A stretch of DNA of 64,000 nt from Notolepis coatsorum. Lineage: Eukaryota; Chordata; Actinopteri; Aulopiformes; Paralepididae. Shown one piece after another: positions 22,153 through 31,700 of the stretch. Numbering within the stretch: position 1 is the first letter of the stretch; each line of letters begins with the position of its first letter. A model generated the notes under the pieces. That model saw only the letters and a program-made list of their open reading frames with translations, was not told where the DNA came from and ran no database searches. The DNA lies in NCBI GenBank assembly GCA_963971535.1, contig OZ020598.1, positions 89,294,985-89,358,984 of the forward strand, written 5' to 3'. The translations under genes and the position numbers were made by a program.

Positions 22153-24128
22153 GTCCCCCTTTGTCATAATCCAATAATTATGACACAACCATCAACCATC
22201 AAACCATGCACTAAGTATGGACCTGTCAAAAGGCCAAAACTCAACCAAAATCGAAGGTCAGGAACAAATACAGTACATTTCTGAACATATTCCGACGTAT
22301 GGGATGACCACCAACACTATCATCAATACAGCGCAAATCGAAGCAGAGCATGTTGGAGATCTCAGTCTGCTACATGTGGCAGATAGACAGTCCAGAGGTC
22401 ATCCAGTCCTTGGTCCCTGCACAGTCAGTGGGTGGAGGGAGACGAGGGAGGCGTGGGAGGAGAAGGAGGATGTCCTTCGAGACGACTGCCTCCATCTCGC
22501 CAGTAGAGTCCAGTGTCGTCAGGGCCGTAGATGGGCAGGCCATAGATCAAAACCGTGAAATACGAATAACAATCATACAATATAACCCAGGAAACTAATA
22601 TGAGGATACAGTCATCAAAATTCATTGTAACTTTATAGAGGAATAAAAACAAAAAAAAATAACCTAACAATAAACTGACGTCTATTTAACATTAACCAGG
22701 ATCTGTAAACTATGGAAATGATGCTTGACACTCTCGCACAATGTACATGTTTGAAATACTATTTAAGACAGTTCAGACAGTTCAGTCATATTTTGCACAA
22801 TATCAATCATATTTTAAGACAGTCCAGTCACATTTTGCACAATTTCAATCAATGTAGACCCTCTCATTTAATATTCTCATCTTAATTCATTCAGTTGCTG
22901 ATTCCACTCATCCCCACTCTTGAGACTGTGAAAACACCAGTCTCAACTCAGTCCACAGCAGTCCACCGCAGTCCACCGCAGACCACCGCAGGCCATCAGG
23001 TAGAGAGAGCGCCGAACGACACTCCATCCTAGTCAGTCAGCCATCACCTCAACCCCCAGAGGACACTGCATCATACTGAATTTCAGGCCGAAGTCCTGTT
23101 GCCGGCCCCTCCCCCTCAATTTGGCACCAGCCTTACATTTTCAGGCGACCATCGAGCGACAGCTCGTGATATCGTCCGGGGTTTCCCGAACCCACCTTAA
23201 GGCATTTCCACCCCAAGATCAGTTCCGTCATCACCGGCAGAGGTATGGAGAGGAGAAGGGCCTCGGTACGGTTCTCAGCATGACCACAGCGTCCCCAAGG
23301 AAGCAGACGACAGCTGACCGTCCTCCCATCGTGTCCACCCGCTCAGCTGGTCGCTCAGCCACTCCCCAACCCGACAGCCTGTGGAAGAAACAAAGCACAC
23401 AGAACACCACAGCTTACTCAGCAGAATAACACCCTGTATGAGAAACCCATCGATTGATTGAAAAATATACAAAATGTGCAAAAGAACCACTCAACTTTCA
23501 GACTGCAATCACTGGCTCATCGGCGTCACGCTCCGTGCTCATTATCACCCATCTCACAAATGAAAAAATAAAAAGAGAGGACCACATCAGAAACACATAC
23601 TCCAACAAAACATATAGTAAAAATCAAATCAAAACCAAACAAAACACACATTGTCCTATATCAGTGCATTCCTAACGCAGATCTAATCTACTGAGCATAC
23701 AGTAGTCTATTGAGCATACAGTAGTCTAATGAGTACACAGTATTCTAATGAGTATACAATATTCTAATGAGTATACAGTATCCTACTGAGTATACAGTAT
23801 TCCACTGACCAGGCTAGCCCCAGGGGTATGGTCCACGGCCTCTCAGAGGAGAGCAGGAAAGAAGAAAAAAACAAGCACCAACATTCCGTCCCCATAGAAA
23901 CATGCAGTTATTGAATTCTCTATCACCACCCACTCAGTCAAAAAAATTTAAGGAAATAGGGACCAAATTAAAACCAAACATAACATTCACACACATGTAC
24001 TAGTTGGAACATAAATGCACAATCACGCATTCATACAACAGACAGACATGCATTTAGTATCGCATAGGCAAACAAACATATTAGTGGCTTCCCTCCCTGA
24101 CTGCTCCAACCTCAGCTATTACTCCCCC
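22153..24128. other. Provirus B interior without recognised genes
   Basis: No frame carries pol motifs on either strand. A tandem of about 20-bp units, GAGTATACAGTATTCTAAT and variants, lies at 23690-23812. Apparently pol is absent or decayed beyond recognition. Confidence 0.5.
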
Positions 24129-24131
24129 TTA

Positions 24132-24925
24132 AGGCCTCTACATGCTACAGCAAATTCAAAGCAACTTCAACACAACATCGACAAAGCAACGGTGTTGCAG
24201 ACACATTACCTTTATGCTTCTGCAAAATCAACGCGCAGCCTATGATGCAACAAAATGTACCCCGGATGTGCGGCTCGAGCGCGCCCAGCCCGCCTGAATA
24301 CTTTGGGCAGCCGAAGGTGCGCACTCTAGCAATTACAAACGGATTTCCCTTCTCAACCATACATCGTTAGTATAATAATAGCCCTGTTTATGTTTGTTTT
24401 CGCTTGTGTTCTTGTATATAGTGTAATATAGTTATATCGCCACATCAACCCAGTCCATCCCCATTGTTTCCCCAATCTCCTTCCACGGATTCATCGTCAT
24501 AATGCTATCCTTGTAGTCTTTAGACCCGCTATTATATAAATGTTTGTACTTTCGGACCTCCTCTGCAATACGTTCCTGCATTTGATTCATTTTAAACAAA
24601 CAATTAAACAAGTGTAATGAAACAATACACTAGCTATCGAGCTCCTGTCAGAAAGTTTTCTTTTGGTCTCGAGCTCCTGTCAGAAAGTTTTCTTTTGGTC
24701 TCGAGCCAGGAAAACACTAGAAGTGACAGACAGCCCCGCCCCCATTCACTACCAACCAATCACTGCTACGCAATACCAACGCAACGGGTCTTTAGATTAG
24801 ATTTTGGAGACAGGTACGCAACGTCCTCGCAACACAGTCTACAAGACTGTCTGCAACAAGCGCGCTGAAATTGCGCCGATGTTGTGTTGAAGTTGCTTTG
24901 AATTTGCTGTAGCATGTAGAGGCCT
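24132..24925. mobile_element. Harbinger-like MITE, TTA target duplication
   Basis: Inverted termini of about 48 bp begin AGGCCTCTACATGCTACAGC and are flanked by TTA (24129-24131, 24926-24928). 3-bp TTA/TAA duplications are typical of PIF/Harbinger. The interior has a duplicated CTCCTGTCAGAAAGTTTTCT. No transposase. Confidence 0.8.
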
Positions 24926-25560
24926 TTAGGCCTAGGAGAGAGAGAACACGAGAGGTCAATGGGGATCGAGGGGGGGGAAACGTAATCACCCTTCCTTCCC
25001 CATTTCGTAACATACCTTCCTTGAAGAAAGCTACCTCACGGATTGACATTGACACAAATCTCTCTGCGCCCATTGATTGTAGCTGAGCTATAATGCCAGA
25101 CCTAGACGTAAGGCCTATAGCCCCTAGTGGGGCCATGGGGTGTACGGCCATGGGGTGTACGGCCATGGGGTGTACGCGTCGATTAGTCCCTTCGGCACTG
25201 CTACCAGGAGCCGTTGGAATGCCCGGGGGAATCTCCATAGCCAATTACTTAACTTTTCCCAGAAAACAGGAGCAGCCAGCTAAAAATGACTCAGCTTCCT
25301 CTTCCCACCCAGGACAGCTGTGTCCTCTGTGCTGAGTTTTGAGAAGGGAGAGAGAGAGAGGAAGAGAAAAAGAGAGGGGCACAAGAGAGAGATAGATAGA
25401 GAGAAAAAGTTGAGAGAGTGAGTGAGTAAGTGGTGGAGGATGAAAAAGAACGAGGGAGATTAAGAGAGAGAGAGAGAGCTTGGGAGAGAGAGAATAGTCA
25501 AGGTGAGCGCGAATGTAATAGGGAGAGGGGCAGTGTCAACAACTGGTCAGACAACGGCCA
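24926..25560. other. Provirus B interior with short tandem and GA-rich tracts
   Basis: GCCATGGGGTGTACG repeats three times at 25127-25172. A GA-rich low-complexity region spans about 25340-25500. No gene. Confidence 0.6.
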
Positions 25561-25574
25561 CAGGTAAGTAAATG

Positions 25575-25835
25575 TTAAGTGCCACACTCAAAGGGGCTGT
25601 GCACGCCTCCACGCCTCCCCCTCTCACCCTGCGCCGGTTCTCTCTGTCGGGCAGGTAGGTACGGAGCCCTGTTGGGACATTCTCGGGACCAATGACCAGG
25701 CATGCCACACGAGAAACAATTTCCTGGCCCTGGCATCTCAGGTGGGTAGGGGGTAGATGGACAGGGGCTCTCCCCGGACCACTGACCACACAAGAAACAG
25801 TCTCCTGATCCCGATGGGGGGTAACCCCGCGGTTC
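25575..25835 (-). pseudogene. Retroelement Gag nucleocapsid fragment (provirus B)
   Basis: The minus-strand frame contains CFSCGMPGHWSRECP, a perfect C-x2-C-x4-H-x4-C zinc knuckle, followed by an Arg/Gly/Pro-rich basic tail. An upstream CFLCGQWSGESPC looks like a second knuckle that has lost its His. The frame runs off into the assembly gap on its N-terminal side. Its strand agrees with the orientation of provirus B and is opposite to the nested retrovirus. Zinc knuckles bind genomic RNA during packaging. Confidence 0.65.
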
Positions 25836-26035
25836 NNNNNNNNNNNNNNNNNNNNNNNNNNNNNNNNNNNNNNNNNNNNNNNNNNNNNNNNNNNNNNNNN
25901 NNNNNNNNNNNNNNNNNNNNNNNNNNNNNNNNNNNNNNNNNNNNNNNNNNNNNNNNNNNNNNNNNNNNNNNNNNNNNNNNNNNNNNNNNNNNNNNNNNNN
26001 NNNNNNNNNNNNNNNNNNNNNNNNNNNNNNNNNNN
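25836..26035. other. Assembly gap (200 N)
   Basis: A run of exactly 200 N, probably a placeholder of unknown true size. The 5' LTR and primer site of the plus-strand retrovirus are expected here. Confidence 0.95.
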
Positions 26036-26506
26036 CACACAGTCACACACACACACACACACACACAGTCACACACACACACACACACAGCAAAGACACA
26101 CACACACACACACACACAGACACACACACACCGACACACACACACACACACACACATTCCTGTGTCCCGGTAGACAGCGGGTTGTGACACACACACACAC
26201 AGTACGCACACACACACAGTCACACACACACACACACACACACAGTCACACCACACACACACACAGTCACACACACACACACACAGCAAAGACACGCACA
26301 CACACACACACACACAGACACACACACACCGACACACACACACACACACACACATTCCTGTGTCCCGGTAGACAGCGGGTTGTGACGCACACACACACAG
26401 TCACACACACACAGTCACACACACACACACACACAATCACACACAAACACACACACACACCGACATACACACATACACACACACACACACACAGACACAC
26501 ACACCG

Positions 26507-26543
<37 letters not shown>

Positions 26544-26572
26544 CACACACAGACACACACACACCGAGTTGT
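26036..26572. repeat. (CA)n region with a repeated 198-bp higher-order unit
   Basis: CA repeats are interspersed with AGCAAAGACAC, CACCGACAC and CATTCCTGTGTCCCGGTAGA. The last occurs at about 26155 and 26353, giving a period near 198 bp. The 3' LTR has a comparable CA block with CACCGACACACACACACAC and ATTCCCTGTG (36026-36315). Confidence 0.9.
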
Positions 26573-26582
26573 AGTAGCGTTG

Positions 26583-26812
26583 TAGTGGTAGATCTAGGTT
26601 AACTGTGTCCTGGGGTAGAGTAGTGGTAGATCTAGGTTAACTGTGTCCTGGGGTAGAGATTTAGGTTAACTGTGTCCTGGAGTAGAGTAGTAGTAGATCT
26701 AGGTTAACTGTGTCCTGGAGTAGAGTAGTAGTAGATCTAGGTTAACTGTGTCCTGGAGTAGAGTAGTAGTAGATCTAGGTTAACTGTGTCCTGGAGTGGT
26801 AGTTGTAGAGTA
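26583..26812. repeat. About 40-bp tandem repeat in the retroviral leader
   Basis: Six units of TAGATCTAGGTTAACTGTGT followed by CCTGGAGTAGAGTAGTAG. It lies between the CA tract and the gag start, in the region expected to hold leader and packaging functions. Confidence 0.9.
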
Positions 26813-26881
26813 GTAGTAGTTGAAGTACAACCACACACACACATACACAACACAATAAACACACATACACACTAAACAACG

Positions 26882-27688
26882 ATGCATACAGCAGAGGACA
26901 TACTGTTAGACCGGAACCCGCTCATAAAGAACCTAATTCTTAAGGTTGGTGTCCGGTGGCAGAGGCGTACAAAGGCCGGGGACACAAAATGGCCTTCCGG
27001 AGGTACTTTTGATCTCGACGTATGCGAAGAGATGAATGTAATGATTCGTAACCACAAGCCAGGCGACAGCAGCAAAAAGAGGTTGAAAAAGAGGACAGAA
27101 GAGTTGGGGGTAATGAAGCTCTACGCCCAGAAGGGGAGAGCATACAGGCAGGAAGCTTTAGCGCTAAATCAGAGAGAGACGGATATAGGGAAACCAACAT
27201 CCCCACCTTATGTCACGCAATTGCCGGTGGGCACTGTGACAATAAGAGGAGAATATGAGGAGACGGAATTAGGGACCCCCGCTAGGTCAGAAACCCCCGC
27301 TAGGTCAGAAACCTCCGCTAGATCAGAGACCTCCCTTAGGCGAGATACCCCCCCCAAACTGACCCCGCAGGATCTCTATCCGAAAGTCCTGGCGGCATAT
27401 GGCGAGACAGTACGTCGGAAGTTGTATGATGCAGAGGAAGAGGAGGTAGAGAACCTGGGCAGGCAGAGGGAGGGAGTCGGGAGGAAGATAGAGGAAGAGG
27501 CCCGTCAAAATATGGCACAGCAGACATCAGGGAAACACGGGGCGTGTGGCCACACCAAACTGTTGACTGATGAGGAAGATGAGAACGACACGAAACCAGC
27601 ACAGGAGAAAGGAAACATTACAGAAACCCTGACTTTCGCCCCTACATTCCTGGGAAGTGTGACAAGTACAGGCCAGTTTCCCTGCTAA
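26882..27688 (+). CDS. gag: Retroviral Gag, N-terminal (matrix) part
   Basis: 268 codons from the ATG after CACTAAACAACG. The N-terminal 90 residues are basic and helical in character, as for a matrix domain, with no hydrophobic signal. Next comes a linker with four near-repeats of ARSET (27269-27340), then a charged Glu-rich stretch. Matrix targets Gag to the membrane, and the linker corresponds in position to the p12-like region. The frame closes at TAA (27686-27688). The frame that continues into capsid is one base back and is already open from about 27580. The two overlap for roughly 100 bases, so either a mutation or a frameshift signal lies there. The domain call rests on position, not on a recognised motif. 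Confidence 0.7.
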   Translation: MHTAEDILLDRNPLIKNLILKVGVRWQRRTKAGDTKWPSGGTFDLDVCEEMNVMIRNHKPGDSSKKRLKKRTEELGVMKLYAQKGRAYRQEALALNQRETDIGKPTSPPYVTQLPVGTVTIRGEYEETELGTPARSETPARSETSARSETSLRRDTPPKLTPQDLYPKVLAAYGETVRRKLYDAEEEEVENLGRQREGVGRKIEEEARQNMAQQTSGKHGACGHTKLLTDEEDENDTKPAQEKGNITETLTFAPTFLGSVTSTGQFPC

Positions 27689-27711
27689 TAAAGGGGAACG
27701 ATATCTTTCAC

Positions 27712-28701
27712 ATGCCATGGTCACCTCTAGACATCGATGGCATAATAGCAAGACTACCGGACCTTTCAGAAGGAGCCTCCAGGTGGATCACGCAGTTTGA
27801 GGAAAATACGTCATCTTTTCTGCTAGCAGTGGGTGACGTCAAATCCCTGTTGACGCGCTTGCTAGGAATTGGTGCCTGCCGGGACATCATGGATGATACA
27901 TCGATGCGAGTGGCATGCGACACGCAGGCCCATGATGGAGACATATTCAACGCGCATAGAGCGGCGTTGTGGTACAAACTCAGGAATCAATATCCATCAC
28001 GTATTAATCCGGCAAAACTGGCGGGCAACCCCATAATGGAGACGGAAGGGCCTGGCACCTATGTGAACAAAATACTGAAGGAGTGGAGAGGTGAGCTAGG
28101 ACACAACCCAGAAATAGACCCGTTGCAGAGGGCGATGTTTAGAGAAAGTGTGATGAGAGGGCTTCCAGAGGTGGTTAAGAATAGACTGGAAGACGTGGTG
28201 GGGTTAATGGACATGACTTATCCTTTGTTCTGTGCACATGTAACACATAGTGTGGAGAAGCAAAGGGCTCAGGAGCAGAAAGTCAGGGATCAGGATAGAA
28301 ATGACTCAAGGAAGTTAACTCAGCAACAACTGCAGCCCCAAAGGAGGTTGCAGGCAGTAATGGTGTCATCTGCTACCTCTCCACCCATGCAGGACCAGGG
28401 ACCCCCGCCTGCACCTCAGGTAGTGAGAAGCTATGGCTATAGTTCACAGAACCAGGCGTCCAGGCGGCAGGCAGGGAATGGGCAATCAGGCCCACGGTTT
28501 ACACAGGGACCGGGGAACGAACAACAGTTTCCCCGTTTCCACTGTTGGAACTGCGGCATGCAGGGACACAGGGAAATGAGATGTAGGCAACCATACCGTC
28601 CCGGCTCGGAGTATGGAAGACCCGTGCGCCAGGGGGAGTCACAAGGGCCCCACGACCAGGGGGAGACAGGAGGGCCCCGAAACCAGGGGGGTAATCACTA
28701 G
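27712..28701 (+). CDS. gag: Retroviral Gag, capsid and nucleocapsid part
   Basis: 329 codons from an internal ATG; the same frame is open upstream to about 27580, so this ATG need not be the true start. The N-terminal 170 residues have the layout of a gamma-type capsid. A Gln-rich linker follows, then one zinc knuckle CWNCGMQGHREMRC (C-x2-C-x4-H-x4-C) and a Gly/Arg/Gln-rich tail with repeated QGPHDQGE-like units. Nucleocapsid binds and packages genomic RNA. The frame ends at UAG (28699-28701), and the same frame stays open into pol, implying readthrough. The shift relative to the upstream gag part makes the locus unlikely to give intact Gag unless it is programmed. Confidence 0.8.
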   Translation: MPWSPLDIDGIIARLPDLSEGASRWITQFEENTSSFLLAVGDVKSLLTRLLGIGACRDIMDDTSMRVACDTQAHDGDIFNAHRAALWYKLRNQYPSRINPAKLAGNPIMETEGPGTYVNKILKEWRGELGHNPEIDPLQRAMFRESVMRGLPEVVKNRLEDVVGLMDMTYPLFCAHVTHSVEKQRAQEQKVRDQDRNDSRKLTQQQLQPQRRLQAVMVSSATSPPMQDQGPPPAPQVVRSYGYSSQNQASRRQAGNGQSGPRFTQGPGNEQQFPRFHCWNCGMQGHREMRCRQPYRPGSEYGRPVRQGESQGPHDQGETGGPRNQGGNH

Positions 28702-28734
28702 GGGTGCCCAGAGAATGCGACGGGGGGAAATCAA

Positions 28735-31700
28735 ATGATTGTGGTTTCCAAGGGAGCTGAGCAAGAACCTATTCTGCAGGTCCTAGTGGAGGGCAAATTA
28801 ACAGAGATGATGGCAGACACTGGAGCAGGTTTTTCCTGCATAAAGCAAAAATACGCCGCTCACTTACCCCAGTCTGGACAGTATGTTCGGACGGTCGGAT
28901 TCTCGGGAAAAACACAATTAATACCCACATCAGATCCAATCTCTATGACGTATAACAACAAGACCATAACAATACCTGTATTAATTTCGGACAGCACCCC
29001 GCGCAATCTCTTGGGACGAGATGCAATGTGTAAACTAGGCTGTAAAATCCTATGTACGCCTGAGGGGATTCAAATTGAACAAGACGTGTACCAAATGATG
29101 CTACAAGGGACGGGGGAGAAAGAGGCCACTGTGTTCTGGCTGGGCAACATAGATGCAGAGCTGCAAAGGGTCTGTGACCCCTGGGAGCCATTTCTGAAAA
29201 CCCAACTGCCTCAGTCTAGACAAACAAACATGGAGGCACATTGCACACTACAATATTTGACGAATAGTGACCTAGTTAGGAACAAGGCATGGTTGCAGGG
29301 ACAGCCCGAGCAGGTGCAGATTGACTCATCTACGATAATTGTAGGGAGACAGGGTGCGGCGTTGAGGGTTAACACGGGTAAGTATCTACGGGAACAACAT
29401 AGACTAAGAGACGCCGCCCCACACATCACTCTGAGAATAAATCCTGGTTACGAATCCGAACATCTAGGTTCAATGATACAGGAATCCGAGACTCAAAGGT
29501 GGGTCTCCACGGAATCTCCGCTAATTTGGAACAGCGCAGATGGGAGTTTCATAAAAATAATGATTTCCTTTTCAGTTTTGGCAAAACCGCAAGTAATCAG
29601 ATTACCAGGAGACCCTTGCGTTATTCCAGAGGCGGATGCTTTGCTGGAACAGGACATGTTGGCGCGCACCCCGGAACGGTTGTGGTCAAAACACGACACA
29701 GATGTGGGTCTAATATTGTCGGCACAGCCAGTGAAGGTCAGGTTAAAGAAGGGTTGTAGACCACCCTTTATCAGACAGTATACAATGAAGCCAGAGTCGG
29801 AGGAAGCTATATCACATCAGATTGAGGGACTGTTAAAGGGGGGAGTGCTCGTCCCTTTCAAATCCAGATGTAATACACCTATCCACCCAGTGCTAAAGGC
29901 GGACAGGGCTAGGTACAGACTGGTACACGATTTGAGGGCGGTGAACGACGTGGTGTCTGGACCAGAGGCGGAAGTCGCTAATCCACACACCCTCCTGACA
30001 AACATCCCGAGTAGCTCGCAGTACTATACGGTCATTGATCTCACGCAGGCATTCTTCAGTGTTCCATTGGAAAAAGAGTCTCAGTATCTGTTTGCTTTTA
30101 CCCACAGGGGGAAACAATACTCTTACACCCGGTTGCCACAAGGGTTCGCGCACTCGCCGCATTACTTCTCGAAGGCGCTCAAGGAAGACTTGCAAGGAGT
30201 GTGCGACACACTACTCAGCACGGTTTTACTGTATGCAGATGACATTCTAATCTGCTCGGATACACGTCAGCAGTGCCATGAGGACTCCATCAAAGTTTTG
30301 AGTGGATTAGCCGTGGGAGGCCACAAGGCATCCCGTTCAAAACTGCAGTACCGCCAGCCAAAAGTTGAGTACTTGTCTCGCATCATTCAAAAGGGCATAA
30401 AAAACATCTCACCCACGCAACTCGAAGCTGTATCCAAGGCATCTAGGCCATTGACGGTCCGACAGATGATGACGTTTTTAGGGATGACTGGGTACAGCTC
30501 TGAGTGGGTGGAGGACTATACGATAGCGACAGCGCCGTTGAGGATGATGATAAAAGAGGCGGGTACAGACAAGCTTCGCGCTCCCTTGACATGGACCGAG
30601 GAGGGGGAGGACGCGTTCATAAACATTAAGCGTCTGTTGTTACAGGCCCCTGCCCTGGCGCTGCCGGATTATGAGAAGTGTTTCCACCTATTCGTCTCAC
30701 ATAGAGCGCAGCATGCGACAGCTGTCCTGACTCAAACACAGGGGGGGAGTGGGAAAAAACAACCGATAGCATATTACTCTAGAGCTCTTTCGCCGGTGGA
30801 GCAGGGTCTGCCACCTTGTTATCAGGCCCTGGCCGCAGCACATTTGATGTTTGAGAAGGCAACGGCCGTGACAATGGGATATGACATTTGCATTTGGACA
30901 CATCACAAATTGGCAAACTTGATTGAAAGAGGCAAATTTGTTCTGACCAGCCAACGGCAACAGGCTTACATGAGGCTCCTGCAGTACTCGGACGTTACGA
31001 TAAAAACATGCCACGGCAGTAACCCGGCGGATCTGGTACCACTCCCGAGCGAGGGTCAACCGCATGAGTGTGAGGTGGAGGTACAGGCTTTCGTGAAACT
31101 CCGTCCTGATTTGGGAGTCGACCCGCTCGCGATAGCAGAACTCTCACTTTTTGTGGATGGGTCCTGCTATCGGGAGGGGGAAAATTTAAGGTCAGGATAC
31201 GCCGTCGTACAGTGCAAACCTAACGGAGAAACACTAACAAGAAAGGCCGGACAATGCATGCAACCATGTTCGGCCCAGCTTGCAGAACTAATAGCACTAA
31301 CAGAAGCATGCATAATAGCTAAAGATCGCACGGTTAACATCTTTACAGACTCTGCGTATGTGCATGGCGTATGCCACCTATTCGCGGCCATTTGGAAGGC
31401 AAGAGGCTTTAAGAAATCGGACGGCTCACCGATCCTTCACCACAAGCAGGTTGTGGCGCTTATTCAGGCTGTAAAGTTGCCCAAAAGCATTGCTATCGTA
31501 AAGTGCCAGGCACACAGAAAAGACCTGTCCTTTGTGACGACGGGAAACAACGCGGCGGACGAGGCCGCGAAGGCGGCGGCTGCGGTGCCGTCCACGGCTG
31601 TTCTGATGTTTGCGGCCGAACTGACGACTGAGGTAACTGAGGATAATTTGAGTGATCTTCAGGACTCAGCCACGCAGGCCGAGAAACAGTCGTGGACGGA

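Noticed and set aside
22217..22598. 113- and 82-codon plus-strand frames next to a provirus B LTR
   Set aside because: Provirus B runs on the minus strand and these frames have no motif.
26184..26585. Thr-His repeat and Cys-Val repeat frames (also 35928-36402)
   Set aside because: Translations of CA/GT dinucleotide repeats.
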